From the NCBI RefSeq assembly GCF_006539165.1, contig NZ_BJMM01000032.1:1-64000 (forward strand): a DNA stretch of 64,000 bases, given 5' to 3'. Position numbers and translations under genes: made by a program. The notes under the pieces were generated by a model. That model searched no databases and was not told the DNA's origin. It worked only from the letters and a program-made list of their open reading frames with translations. Below, in pieces: positions 23,771 through 48,811 of this stretch. This stretch comes from Streptomyces cacaoi. Lineage in GTDB: Bacteria; Actinomycetota; Actinomycetes; Streptomycetales; Streptomycetaceae. Numbering within the stretch: position 1 is the first letter of the stretch; every line of letters begins with the position of its first letter.

Positions 23771-24787
23771 ATGCACATCAGCGAGGCCCGCCCGAGCGGC
23801 CGTACCGCCCACCGCCGCAGAGCCCTGGCCGCGATCGCCGTCGCGGCCGTCCTGACACCGGTGGCGCTCACCGCGCCGGCCGCCGCAGCGGCCCCCGCCG
23901 CCCCGGGCCACGCGGCCACTGCGCCGTCCGCCGCCGCGTACCCCGAGCTGCCCGACGGCAGCCGGGCGGAGAAGACACTCGTGATCGGCCTCGACGGCTC
24001 GATGCTGGAGAAGATCGAGCAGGCCGAGGCCCCGCATCTGAAGTCCCTCATCGCACAGGGCACCCGGGCGCCGAGCAGCCTCTACGACACCTCGGTGGCG
24101 AAGACCGAGTCGGGACCCGGCTGGGCGACCGTCCTGACCGGCACCTGGCCCGACAAGCACGGGGTGCGGGACAACAGCTTCGACGGCAAGGACTTCGGGA
24201 CCTACCCCGACTTCCTGACGCGCATGGAGCAGGCGGACCCCGAGCTGTCCACGCTGGCGATCGCCTCGTGGGCGCCGATCACCTCGGCCGAGGGCAACGG
24301 GGAGATCGTCGGCGGCGACGTGGACGTGCGGATCGCCACCCCGGGCGACGAGTACGACGCGGGCACCACCGAGCGCGCCGTGCACTACCTGGGCAGCGAG
24401 AACCCCGACGCGACCTTCGTCCAGCTCGACAACATCGACCACGCCGGGCACAGCAGCGGCTCGGACAGCCAGGAGTACCTGGACGCCATCGCCGGTGTCG
24501 ACGAGCAGATCGGCCGCATGCTCGACGCGGTGCGCTCCCGCGCCACCTACGACGAGGAGAGCTGGCAGATCATGGTCACCGCCGACCACGGGCACCGGCC
24601 CGAGGGCGGGCACGGCGGCAACAGCGACGAGGAGCGCGCCACCTACGTCATCGGCACCGGCCCGGGCTTCCGGCCCGGCACCACCCGGGACGACGTGGAG
24701 ATCGTCGACATCGCCGCCACCGCGCTCAAGCACGAGGGCGTGGCCGTGCCGGACGGGCTGGACGGCGTCCCCGTCGACGAGAAGTGA
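23771..24787 (+). CDS. secreted alkaline-phosphatase-superfamily phosphodiesterase
   Basis: A 338-residue protein with an N-terminal signal: basic HRRRALAAIAVAAVLTPVAL, then AAAAPAAP as a likely cleavage region. The fold is that of nucleotide pyrophosphatase/phosphodiesterase and phosphopentomutase-like enzymes. It has a metal-site start VIGLDGSMLEK, a nucleophile region ESGPGWATVLTGTWPDKHG, metal ligands in DNIDHAGHSSG and a final TADHGHRPEGGHGG. It is expected to cleave phosphodiesters or phosphate esters outside the cell. The ATG has GAGGAGCTGCC before it. It stands alone between divergent and convergent neighbours. The substrate is unknown. Confidence 0.88.
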   Translation: MHISEARPSGRTAHRRRALAAIAVAAVLTPVALTAPAAAAAPAAPGHAATAPSAAAYPELPDGSRAEKTLVIGLDGSMLEKIEQAEAPHLKSLIAQGTRAPSSLYDTSVAKTESGPGWATVLTGTWPDKHGVRDNSFDGKDFGTYPDFLTRMEQADPELSTLAIASWAPITSAEGNGEIVGGDVDVRIATPGDEYDAGTTERAVHYLGSENPDATFVQLDNIDHAGHSSGSDSQEYLDAIAGVDEQIGRMLDAVRSRATYDEESWQIMVTADHGHRPEGGHGGNSDEERATYVIGTGPGFRPGTTRDDVEIVDIAATALKHEGVAVPDGLDGVPVDEK

Positions 24788-24937
24788 CCGACGGCCCGCC
24801 GCACCCGCGCCCGGCTGCCGCCGTCCCTCTGCCCGCCGTCCACCTGGCCGCCGTCCCCGGCTCGCTGTCCCGCCGTCCGGCTGCGCGCCGTTCCGCGCCC
24901 GCCGCCCGCCGCCCGCCGCCCGGCGTCCGTGCGGCCG

Positions 24938-26089
24938 TCAGGCGCCCGGGCGGCAGACGGCGTCGTCGAGGACGGCGTCGATCGGTGCGCCGATGCGCGG
25001 GTCGGCGGGCCAGTCGTCGAGGTTGGCGGAGAGGACGACGCGGTGGCGGCCGTCCGGCGTGGTGAACGCCAGCGTCGCGAAGCCGGGGATGCCGCCGGTG
25101 TGGCCGAGCACCGTCCGCCCGCAGCTCAGCTTCCGCTGCTTGAGCCCGAGGCCGTAGCGCGTGCCGGGCTCCCCGGTGGACACGGTGCGGCGCATCTCCC
25201 GCTGCTCGGCCGGGCGCAGCAGCCGGCCGTCGGCGAGTGCGGCCAGCAGCGCGTCGAGATCGTCCGCCGTGGAGACGATCTCCCCGGCGGCGCCCGCCAG
25301 GGACGGGTTGAGCGCGGTGACGTCCGCCTGCCGGGCGGTGCCGTGCGCGGTGTGGCGCAGGTAGCCGTGCGCGTGCGGGCCGGGGATGTCCGGGCGGTCG
25401 CCGGGCACGAACGTGCGCCGCAGGCCCAGCGGGCGGATGACAGCGCGCCGCACCTCCTCGCCGTACGGGCGGCCCGTGACCCGCTCGATGATCAGCGCGG
25501 CGACGAGGTAGTTGGTGTTCGAGTAGCCGTAGCGGCTGCCGGGCGGGAAGTCCGCCGGCCGGGCGGCGGCTTCGCGTACCCGGCGCTCCGTGTCGTGGTG
25601 GCGGAAGCGGGTGCGGACCAGCCGTTCGCCCTGCGGGAGGTCGCGGGCCACATCGTGCAGGCCGCTGGTGTGCCGGAGGGCCATGCGCACGGTGATCCGG
25701 TCGCCGTCCGGCACCACGCGCGGGGACAGATAGCGGGAGACCGGCGCGTCCAGCGCCACCTTCCCCTCGCCCACCAGACGCAGCAGGGCGACCGCGGTGA
25801 ACATCTTGGTGGCGCTGCCGATCCGGAACGCCGCCCGCCGCGGCACCGGGCCGGGCGCCTGCGTCCGGGCCCTGCCCGCGCGGGCGCGCCAGGTGCGCGA
25901 CCCGTCGGTGACGCGCACCTGGGCGCCGACGGCGCCGCTGCGGGTGAGGTCGGCGAGGTGCTGCCGGATCGACTCGTGCCCGCCGGGCGCGGCCCGGGGA
26001 GGGGCGGGGGCGGCCGCCGCGGGCGGCAGCGGTGCGGCGACGGCCGCGAGGGCCAGGGCGCAGACGACGGGGAACCGGCGGGATCGCAT
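24938..26089 (-). CDS. secreted beta-lactamase-fold serine hydrolase (DD-carboxypeptidase-like)
   Basis: A 383-residue protein with a signal peptide (MRSRRFPVVCALALAAVAAP, cleavage near AAAAP). Catalytic motifs of class C/DD-peptidase-like serine hydrolases are all present: SATK (S-x-x-K) at about residue 93, YSNTN (Y-x-N) at about residue 170, and GHTGG (H-T-G) near residue 330. Family members act as D-alanyl-D-alanine carboxypeptidases, D-aminopeptidases or esterases. ATG 26089 has CTGGAGAG before it. The gene lies downstream of the NRPS on the same strand but ~850 bp away, separated by the repeat array and a hairpin, so it need not belong to the cluster. Confidence 0.88.
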   Translation of the reverse strand: MRSRRFPVVCALALAAVAAPLPPAAAAPAPPRAAPGGHESIRQHLADLTRSGAVGAQVRVTDGSRTWRARAGRARTQAPGPVPRRAAFRIGSATKMFTAVALLRLVGEGKVALDAPVSRYLSPRVVPDGDRITVRMALRHTSGLHDVARDLPQGERLVRTRFRHHDTERRVREAAARPADFPPGSRYGYSNTNYLVAALIIERVTGRPYGEEVRRAVIRPLGLRRTFVPGDRPDIPGPHAHGYLRHTAHGTARQADVTALNPSLAGAAGEIVSTADDLDALLAALADGRLLRPAEQREMRRTVSTGEPGTRYGLGLKQRKLSCGRTVLGHTGGIPGFATLAFTTPDGRHRVVLSANLDDWPADPRIGAPIDAVLDDAVCRPGA

Positions 26090-26194
26090 GGTCTCTCCAG
26101 GTGGGAAGCGGCGGTGGGGGAGCGGTCGTCTCCCCCTGCCGCCATCCCACCGCGCGGCGCCGCGCGTGTCGGTGGGGGCAGCCTCCCGGCCGGG

Positions 26195-26211
26195 GTTCGG
26201 AGTTTCCGAAC
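26195..26211. promoter_or_regulatory. perfect hairpin upstream of the serine hydrolase gene
   Basis: GTTCGGA-gtt-TCCGAAC is a 7-bp perfect stem extended on both sides by GGGG/CCCC with one bulge. It lies 106 nt before the hydrolase ATG. It could be a terminator for transcription arriving from the NRPS/repeat side, or an operator. Confidence 0.5.
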
Positions 26212-26232
26212 GCCCCGGTGGCGGGGCCGCCC

Positions 26233-26938
26233 GGGCCCTGCCACCGCTGGGGGTCGGCTGCCACCGCCGGGTGTCGGCTGTCCGCGCTGGGTCCCGCCAC
26301 ACCGCTGGGGTCGGCTGCCACGGCCGGACGTCAGCCGCCACCGCCGGATCCCGCCACCGCCGGGCCTCGCCACCTCCGCGCGTGCTCTGCTGCGGCCGGG
26401 CGTCATGCGCGACCTCCGGGCGTCAGTGGCCATCGCCGGGCCCCGCCACCGCCGGGCGTTAGCCAGCGCCGGGCGTCAGCCGCTGCGGGTGTCAGCGGCT
26501 ACCGCCAGGCGTCTGCTGCCCCCTCGGGTCCTGGCACCCCTGCGGGCGTCGGTTGGCGCGGCCGGGGGGGGCAGCGGCTGCCTCCGGGTGTCAGCCGCTA
26601 CCGCCGCACCCCCGCCACCTCCAGGCGTCAGCCGGCGCCGGGCGACAGCCGCCGCCGGGCGTCAGCCACTTCTTGGCGACAGCTTGCCGGGCGTCGGCTG
26701 TCGCCGCTGGGCCGCGCCGGGTGTCGGCTGTCACCGCAACGCGTCGGCTGTCGCCGCCGAGTCCTGCCACACCACTGGGTGTTGGCTGCCGTCGCTGGGC
26801 CTGGCCACCGTCGCGTGCTATCTGCCGCCGTCGGGCGTCATTCGCCGCCGGGCCTCGCCACCTCCAGGCGTCAGCCGGCGCCGGGCGTCAGCCGCCGCCG
26901 GGCGTCAGCCACTTCCAGGCGTAAGTCATCTCCGGGCG

Positions 26939-26945
<7 letters not shown>
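26233..26945. repeat. array of ~40 degenerate 16-20 bp repeats after the NRPS gene
   Basis: The whole stretch consists of head-to-tail units with consensus close to GGGCGTCAGCCGCCGCC. Near the NRPS end the spacing is regular: units start at 26833, 26850, 26866, 26883, 26900, 26917 and 26934 (17, 16, 17, 17, 17, 17). Further away, units run 16-20 bp and vary (GGGTGTCGGCTGTCACCGC, GGGCCTCGCCACCTCC). The NRPS stop codon (26939-26941) lies inside the first unit. Frames through it on both strands are compositionally repetitive and have no family similarity, so it is treated as non-coding. Confidence 0.9.
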
Positions 26946-43132
<16,187 letters not shown>

Positions 43133-43337
43133 ACGACCTCCAGAGGGCTGGGCCCGGGTGGGCAGGGTGGAACAGGGACAGGGACGACGGGTACGAGAGG
43201 GACGACAGGTGCATGGCAGGGCCCGGTGGGGCCGGGGTGGGGCGTGGTGCCGGACCGGCGGGAGCCGGGAGCCGGGGCACCGGGGCGGTGGAGACGGCGG
43301 GGCGGTGCGCGGTGCCGGGGAGGGGCCCGGGGCGCCG

Positions 43338-44606
43338 TCACCAGATGAGGGGGAGCCGGTCCAGCCCGTAGATGAAGTGGTCCTCGCGGAAGGAGAGTTC
43401 GTCGGCGGGGACGGCCGGGCGCAGTCCGGGCAGCCGTTCGGCGAGCCGGCGCAGCGCGACGGTCAGCTCCAGCCGGGCCAGGGGTTCGCCGAGGCAGCGG
43501 TGCGCCCCGTGGCCGAAGGCGAGGTGCGGCCGGGGTGTGCGGTCGGGGTCGAAGGTGTCGGGGTCGTCGAAGACGGCGGGGTCGCGGTCGGCGGCGGCGA
43601 CGGACACGACGACGCCCTCGCCGGCCCGGATCGTCCGGCCCCCCACCTCGACGTCCTCGACGGCCGCCCGGTACAGGCCGCGGTGCGGCACCGTCCACAT
43701 CCGCAGCACCTCTTCGACGACCGGGCCGGCGGCCGTTGGCTCCTCGCGGATCCGGGCCAGCAGGCCGGACCGTCCGGTGACCGTGAGGAGTCCCAGCGCG
43801 AGGGTGTGGGTGGTGGTCTCGGAGGCGGCGATGAGCAGGGCCATCGCGGTCGCGCCCAGCTGCTCGTCGTCGAGCTGCCCGGTGTCGACCTGTTCGGCCA
43901 CGAGCCGGCTCAGCAGATCGTCCCCGGGGCTGCGGTGCCGGTCGGCGATGACGTCGGCCAGGTAGGACGTGAACTCCGCCGCGGCGCCGAGGCGTTCGTC
44001 GGGTGTCCGTGCCGGGTCCATGGCGACGGCGCTCTTCTCCTGGAAGACGGCCGCGCCCTCGTCGCCGATGCCGAGGACCGAGCAGATCACCCGGGACGGC
44101 AGCGGCAGCGCGAACTCCGCGACGAAGTCGGCCCGGTTCCGGCCGCCGGCCGTGAGGCGGTCGATGAGGTCGTCGGCGACGGCCTCGATCCGGGGGCGGA
44201 AGTCCTCGGTGCGGCGGGCGCCGAAGGCGGGGATGAGCATGCGCCGGTAGCGGCCGTGTTCCGGCTCGTCCATGGTGAGGAAGGAGCGGGCACGCCGGCG
44301 TTCCGGGTCCGGCGCGGGGCGCGGCGCGGTCGATCCGGTGGGGAAGCCCTCGCGGGCGGGGTCGGTGCTGAACCGCGGGTCGCGCAGCACGGCCTTGGCG
44401 GCCTCGTGAGAGGTGACCAGCCACAGCGGCTGCTCCTGGAACCGCACCCGGGCGACGGGCTGCGTCTCCCGCAGCCGCCCGTACTCGGCGGGCGGGTGGA
44501 AGGGGCACTGCCGGGCCGACGGGTAGGCGGGGAGGCCGGAATCATCCGGGCCGGGCGGTTCGTCCGGGCTGCCGGACTCCCGCGGTGGCCGCGCGGAGGC
44601 TGCCAT
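43338..44606 (-). CDS. cytochrome P450
   Basis: A 422-residue bacterial class I P450. The heme-ligand signature is FGHGAHRCLG (about residue 360, thiolate Cys). The K-helix ExxR is EEVLR. The I-helix oxygen-activation region reads AASETTTH, with Ala replacing the more usual Gly. It needs ferredoxin partners encoded elsewhere. It lies 205 nt before the NRPS gene on the same strand, behind a promoter with an embedded palindrome (44698-44727), so it is almost certainly co-transcribed with the NRPS and tailors its peptide. Hydroxylation or aryl cross-linking of the aromatic residues are possible reactions, and the sequence does not decide between them. Confidence 0.93.
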   Translation of the reverse strand: MAASARPPRESGSPDEPPGPDDSGLPAYPSARQCPFHPPAEYGRLRETQPVARVRFQEQPLWLVTSHEAAKAVLRDPRFSTDPAREGFPTGSTAPRPAPDPERRRARSFLTMDEPEHGRYRRMLIPAFGARRTEDFRPRIEAVADDLIDRLTAGGRNRADFVAEFALPLPSRVICSVLGIGDEGAAVFQEKSAVAMDPARTPDERLGAAAEFTSYLADVIADRHRSPGDDLLSRLVAEQVDTGQLDDEQLGATAMALLIAASETTTHTLALGLLTVTGRSGLLARIREEPTAAGPVVEEVLRMWTVPHRGLYRAAVEDVEVGGRTIRAGEGVVVSVAAADRDPAVFDDPDTFDPDRTPRPHLAFGHGAHRCLGEPLARLELTVALRRLAERLPGLRPAVPADELSFREDHFIYGLDRLPLIW

Positions 44607-44697
44607 GGCGTGCCCTTCGGTCGGGGCGCAGGTCGATCACCTTCGTGCGCCTGTGGGCGGATGTGGAGGTGCCGTGAACCGTGAATACGCGGCGTTC

Positions 44698-44727
44698 ACT
44701 ATAGGCACGCGAGCGATCGCTCAGCAA
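44698..44727 (-). promoter_or_regulatory. promoter of the P450-NRPS operon with embedded operator palindrome
   Basis: On the minus strand, TTGCTG (44727-44722) and TATAGT (44703-44698) are 18 bp apart, a plausible housekeeping promoter. The spacer begins with GAGCGATCGCTC (44711-44722), a perfect 12-bp palindrome, positioned where a bound repressor would block polymerase. The predicted leader to the P450 ATG is ~85 nt. Confidence 0.65.
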
Positions 44728-44845
44728 TCAACTCCCGCCACTTCAGCGCCAGTTGCCCCATCGGCATCCGGACCCGGATCCTCCGCGCGGCCCGCCCGCT
44801 CGTCCGCCCGAGCGGGCCCGTCTTTTTCCGGTGCGTGCCCGCCCA

Positions 44846-44901
44846 TTGACGTACCCGGGCGTGGAGACCTAGGTTCCCGGCATCGGTAGGAAAGTTTCCT
44901 A
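44846..44901 (+). promoter_or_regulatory. ROK gene promoter and operator
   Basis: TTGACG (44846-44851) and TAGGTT (44870-44875) with an 18-bp spacer form a good promoter. Just past the predicted start lies TAGGAAA-g-TTTCCTA (44887-44901), a perfect 15-bp palindrome with one central base, of the AT-rich type recognised by actinobacterial ROK repressors. Autorepression is likely. Confidence 0.75.
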
Positions 44902-44963
44902 TCAAGCGCGCCCGTGCACCGTCGCCCGGGCGGGCCGGACAGATCTCGAAGGTGGGTCACGCC

Positions 44964-46148
44964 ATGGCCACACACGCCGACTCCGGCGGGATACCGGGAA
45001 CACCGGGCACCCCCCGGGTGCTGCGCGCGATGAACGACCGCGCCGCACTCGACCTGCTCGCGGCACACGGACCGCTCACCCGCACCCGGCTCAGCGAGCT
45101 GACCGGCCTGTCCAAACCCACCGCTTCCCAACTCCTGGGCAGGCTGGAGGAGATGGGCCTCGTCCGGGCCCGCAGCAAGGTGCGCGGCAAGCCGGGGCCG
45201 AGCGCCCTGCTCTACGAGATCGAGCCGTCCGCCGCGCATGTGGCCGCGCTGTCGGCCGACCCGCACGGCATCTCCGCCGCGGTCGCCGACATCACCGGCA
45301 CGGTCGTCGGCCGCGCCCGCGTGGAGGCGGAGTCCGTCCCCGAGGACGTGCCCCACCGCACGGCCCGGCTGGTCGAGGAGGCCGTCGGCGGCGCCCTGCG
45401 GCAGGCCGCGCCCGCCGCGCGGGAGCCGCACACCACGGTCATCGGCACGCCCGGCGCGATCGACCCGCGCACCGGCGAACTGCGGTACGCGCCGCACCTG
45501 CCCGGCTGGCACTCCCGTACGCTCCGCGCCGAGCTGGCCGAGGTGCTGGGCACCACCGTGACGATCGACAACGACGTGAACCTCGCCGCCGTGGCCGAGC
45601 AGCACGAGGGCGCGGCCCAGGACCACGACAACTTCGCCCTCGTATGGGTGGACGACGGCACCGGCGCCGCCGTCGTCGTGGACGGCACGCTGCTGCGCGG
45701 GGCCACCGGCGGCGCCGGGGAGATCGGCTACATGCCGCTGCCGGGCGCCCCGCTGGCCCGCGGCGGTCCCGGCGCCTACGCGGCGGAGGACGGCGGGGGC
45801 GGCTTCCAGAGCCTCGTCTCCGTCGCGGCGGTGCGCGCCCTCGCGGGCGGCAAGCCGCTCGCCGACGCGCTGGCCGATCCCCAGGTGCGCGCGGAGGTCG
45901 CGCGCCGGCTGGCCAGCGGTATCGCCGCCGTGGTGGCGGTCGTCGACCCGGAGCTGGTCGTGCTGTCCGGTGCGGTGCCGCGCACCGGCGGCGAGGAGCT
46001 ACGGGCCCTGGTGGAGCGGGAGTTGACCGGGCTGGCGCTGCCCAGGCCGCTGCTGCGGCTCAGCGAGGTCGAGGACGATCCCATCCTGAGCGGAGCCCTG
46101 CTGTCGGCCCTGGCCCAGGCGCGCAACGAGGTCTTCGACACCGCCTGA
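44964..46148 (+). CDS. ROK family transcriptional regulator
   Basis: A 394-residue regulator. The N-terminal helix-turn-helix is LTRTRLSELTGLSKPTASQL, followed by the winged segment GLVRARSKVRGKPGP. The ROK sugar-kinase-like fold has VIGTPGAIDPRTGEL, TIDNDVNLAA and GGAGEIGYMPLPG. The cysteine zinc cluster (CxCGxxGC) found in many ROK proteins after GEIGH is absent: the equivalent stretch is ARGGPGAYAAEDGGG. The Gly-Glu-Ile-Gly retains Tyr rather than His. ATG 44964 is chosen because AAGGTGG is well placed. It faces away from the P450 gene and toward a sugar ABC importer, which it probably represses. Confidence 0.9.
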   Translation: MATHADSGGIPGTPGTPRVLRAMNDRAALDLLAAHGPLTRTRLSELTGLSKPTASQLLGRLEEMGLVRARSKVRGKPGPSALLYEIEPSAAHVAALSADPHGISAAVADITGTVVGRARVEAESVPEDVPHRTARLVEEAVGGALRQAAPAAREPHTTVIGTPGAIDPRTGELRYAPHLPGWHSRTLRAELAEVLGTTVTIDNDVNLAAVAEQHEGAAQDHDNFALVWVDDGTGAAVVVDGTLLRGATGGAGEIGYMPLPGAPLARGGPGAYAAEDGGGGFQSLVSVAAVRALAGGKPLADALADPQVRAEVARRLASGIAAVVAVVDPELVVLSGAVPRTGGEELRALVERELTGLALPRPLLRLSEVEDDPILSGALLSALAQARNEVFDTA

Positions 46149-46187
46149 GCCCGGCCCCGAGCCCCGCTCCTCCGCCCCCTGCCCCCT

Positions 46188-46236
46188 CGGGCCGTGCCGG
46201 GCCGGGGCCCCGCCCGCCCCGGGCCCTGACGGCCCG
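46188..46236. terminator. possible terminator after the ROK gene
   Basis: CGGGCCGT (46188-46195) pairs with ACGGCCCG (46229-46236), with further G/C pairing inside. It lies 40 nt after the ROK stop in a 319-bp gap that otherwise shows only C-rich DNA and the SBP ribosome binding site. Confidence 0.4.
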
Positions 46237-46467
46237 CGCCCGACCGAACCCGAACCTGGAACCGGACCCCGGCCCCCGGCCCTCGCTGCCCTCCTCCGGT
46301 CCTGGTCCGTGCCGCCCGTGCCCCGTGTGCGCCGGACGCCGCGGCATCCGCCCTCGCCCGTCCGGCCGCTCGGCCGGTGGCCGTGCGCCGCCCGGCGTCC
46401 CGCCCGGGTGGTGTCCGTCCGTGTCCGAACTCCCTTCCCAACCATCCCTGTTCGTGAAGGAGCCGCC

Positions 46468-47802
46468 ATGTCGCCTCCGCGTCCGCGTGCCTGGCCGGCC
46501 GTGCTGCTCGCCGTCGGGCTGCTGCTGTCCGGCTGCGCCAATCCGAGCGTCGGCAGCGCCGACGACGATCCGAAAGCACCCGTCACGCTGAAGTTCTGGC
46601 ACGGCTGGTCGGAGCCGGGCGAGGTGAAGGCGATCGACGCCAGTATCCGGCGCTTCGAGAAGCTGCACCCGAACATCCAGGTGAAGACGACGGGGAACGT
46701 CAGCGACGCCACCGTCAACCAGGCGCTGCGGGCCGGCGGCGACAAGGCCCCCGATGTGGTGTCCTCCTTCACCACCAACAACGTGGGCCAGTACTGCGAT
46801 TCGGGCATGTGGGCCGACCTCGATCCGTTCCTGCGCAAGAGCGGTATCGACAAACGGAAGGTCTTCCCGCGCACGCTGCTGGAGTACACGCAGTACGAGG
46901 GCACCCAGTGCGCGCTGCCGCTGCTGGCCGACGCGTTCGGGCTCTACTACAACAAGGACGCCTTCGCCGAGGCCGGCATCACCCGGCCGCCCCGCACGAT
47001 GTCGGAGTTCCGCGAGGACGCGAAGAAGCTGACGCGGCGGGACGGCGGCCAGGTGGAGCGGGCCGGGTTCATGCCCAACTTCCGGCTGTACCAGAACAGT
47101 CCGGACCGGATGTTCGCGCAGTGGGGCCCGCGCTACTTCGACAAGGACGGCAAGGCGCGCCTGGCGAAGGAGCCGCGCACCCGGCAGTTCTTCCGGGAGA
47201 TGAGCCGGCTCGCCGACGCGCAGGGCGGCTACCGGGCGCTGGAGCGGCTGCGGCAGAGCTTCGGCGACGAGATGTCCCGGCAGTCCGGCTTCATGACGGG
47301 GAAGCTCGCGATGCACCTCGACGGGGAGTGGCGCGGGCTGATGCTCAAGGAGGCGAAGCCCGACTTCGACTGGGGCGTGGCGCCGCTGCCGGTGCCCGAC
47401 GACCAGGCGGACACCTACGGGCGCGGCTATCTCACCGGCACGGTCGCCGGCATCGCGCACAGCAGCAGGCATCAGAACGCCGCCTGGGAGCTGCTGCGGT
47501 TCCTGACCACCGACACCGACCAGGTCGTCGCCTTCGCGAACGCGATCCACAATGTGCCGTCCACGAAGGCGGCGCTCGACTCGCCCCGGCTGGACGCCGA
47601 TCCGTCCTTCCGCACCTTCCTGCGGATCGCGAAGAACCCGCACAGCCAGGCGCTGCCGCCGTCGACGACCGGCGGCCAGTACGTGACGGCCTTCCAGGAC
47701 TTCTCCTACTCCGTCGAGTCGGGCCGGGAGAAGGACCTCGACAAGGGGTTGCGCGAACTCGACCGGCAGATCGATGCCGACACCCTTCAGGCGGAGAACT
47801 AG
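46468..47802 (+). CDS. sugar ABC transporter substrate-binding lipoprotein
   Basis: A 444-residue lipoprotein. The signal peptide ends in the lipobox LLLSGC (Cys ~24). A family 1 extracellular solute-binding fold follows: TLKFWHGWSEPGEVKAIDAS, FEKLHPNIQVK, PDVVSSF and ALPLLADAFGLYYNKDAF. ATG 46468 has GAAGGAG; a longer in-frame start runs through C-rich intergenic DNA and lacks the lipoprotein start. First gene of a five-gene operon with two permeases, a GH4 enzyme and a kinase. The sugar is likely a di- or oligosaccharide whose phosphorylated form the GH4 enzyme cleaves. Confidence 0.92.
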   Translation: MSPPRPRAWPAVLLAVGLLLSGCANPSVGSADDDPKAPVTLKFWHGWSEPGEVKAIDASIRRFEKLHPNIQVKTTGNVSDATVNQALRAGGDKAPDVVSSFTTNNVGQYCDSGMWADLDPFLRKSGIDKRKVFPRTLLEYTQYEGTQCALPLLADAFGLYYNKDAFAEAGITRPPRTMSEFREDAKKLTRRDGGQVERAGFMPNFRLYQNSPDRMFAQWGPRYFDKDGKARLAKEPRTRQFFREMSRLADAQGGYRALERLRQSFGDEMSRQSGFMTGKLAMHLDGEWRGLMLKEAKPDFDWGVAPLPVPDDQADTYGRGYLTGTVAGIAHSSRHQNAAWELLRFLTTDTDQVVAFANAIHNVPSTKAALDSPRLDADPSFRTFLRIAKNPHSQALPPSTTGGQYVTAFQDFSYSVESGREKDLDKGLRELDRQIDADTLQAEN

Positions 47803-47812
47803 GAGCCCGGCC

Positions 47813-48808
47813 ATGGCACTCGACCTGACATCCGGGGCCCGCACGGGCTCGACCGGCCGGCCGGCGCCCGGTGCGCACACGCTGCGCCACCGGCGCAGGC
47901 GGGAGCGGCTGCGCACGATCGGCTTCCTCTCGCCCTGGCTCGTGGGCTTCACGGTCTTCTTCGGCTATCCGCTGGTCGCGACCGTCTACTTCTCGTTCAT
48001 GCACTACAACCAGATCAAGCAGCCGGAGTTCGTGGGGCTGCGGAACTGGTCGTACGTGTTCACACAGATGCCGCTGTTCGGGCCGGCGCTGTGGAACACG
48101 GTGTGGCTGGTCGTGGTGATGGTGGCGCTGCGGGTGGTGTTCGGCATCGGCGTCGGCCTGCTCGTGACGAAGCTCAAGAGCGGGGTCGGCTTCTTCCGCA
48201 CCGCGTTCTACGTGCCCTATCTGGCGCCGCCGGTGGCCGCGACGGTCGCGTTCGTCTTCCTGCTCAACCCGGCGACGGGGCCCGTCAACGAGGTGCTGGG
48301 CGCCATCGGCCTGGACGGCCCGAACTGGTTCAACGACCCCGACTGGTCCAAGCCGTCGCTGGTGATGCTGTCGCTGTGGGGCATCGGGGACCTGATGGTC
48401 ATCTTCATGGCCGCGCTGCTGGACGTCCCCAAGGAGCAGTACGAGGCGGCCGAGTTGGACGGTGCCGGGCCGCTGGCCAGGTTCCGGTACGTCACCTGGC
48501 CGAACATCACGCCGATCGTGATGTTCGCCGTGGTCACCGGTGTGGTGCAGACGATGCAGTACTACACCCAGGCGCTCGTCGCCGGGAAGCTGGCCTCGGG
48601 CGTCACGATCGGCCCCGGCACGGTCATCCAGCCCGGCTACCCCGATCACTCGACGATCACCGTGCCGCAGCTCGTCTACCAGCTCGGCTTCCAGAACTTC
48701 AACACCGGTGCCGCGTGCGTGCTGTCGCTCGTGCTGTTCGCGATCGCGATGGCCGTCACCATGCTGCTCATGCGCCGCAGGAGCGGCCTGCTGTCGGCGG
48801 AGGACTGA
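47813..48808 (+). CDS. sugar ABC transporter permease (MalF-type)
   Basis: A 331-residue inner-membrane permease with six main helices (first: IGFLSPWLVGFTVFFGYPLV). The cytoplasmic coupling motif is EQYEAAELDGAGPLARFRYV (EAA...G), which contacts the ATPase. No ATPase gene is in the operon, as is usual for Streptomyces sugar importers that share a common MsiK-type ATPase. The ribosome binding site AGGAG overlaps the SBP stop codon, so expression is coupled. Confidence 0.93.
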   Translation: MALDLTSGARTGSTGRPAPGAHTLRHRRRRERLRTIGFLSPWLVGFTVFFGYPLVATVYFSFMHYNQIKQPEFVGLRNWSYVFTQMPLFGPALWNTVWLVVVMVALRVVFGIGVGLLVTKLKSGVGFFRTAFYVPYLAPPVAATVAFVFLLNPATGPVNEVLGAIGLDGPNWFNDPDWSKPSLVMLSLWGIGDLMVIFMAALLDVPKEQYEAAELDGAGPLARFRYVTWPNITPIVMFAVVTGVVQTMQYYTQALVAGKLASGVTIGPGTVIQPGYPDHSTITVPQLVYQLGFQNFNTGAACVLSLVLFAIAMAVTMLLMRRRSGLLSAED

Positions 48809-48811
48809 CCG

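Noticed and set aside
24938..26089. Serine hydrolase as part of the NRPS cluster (peptide release or resistance)
   Set aside because: It is on the same strand but 850 bp away, beyond the repeat array and a hairpin. The NRPS already has its own thioesterase.
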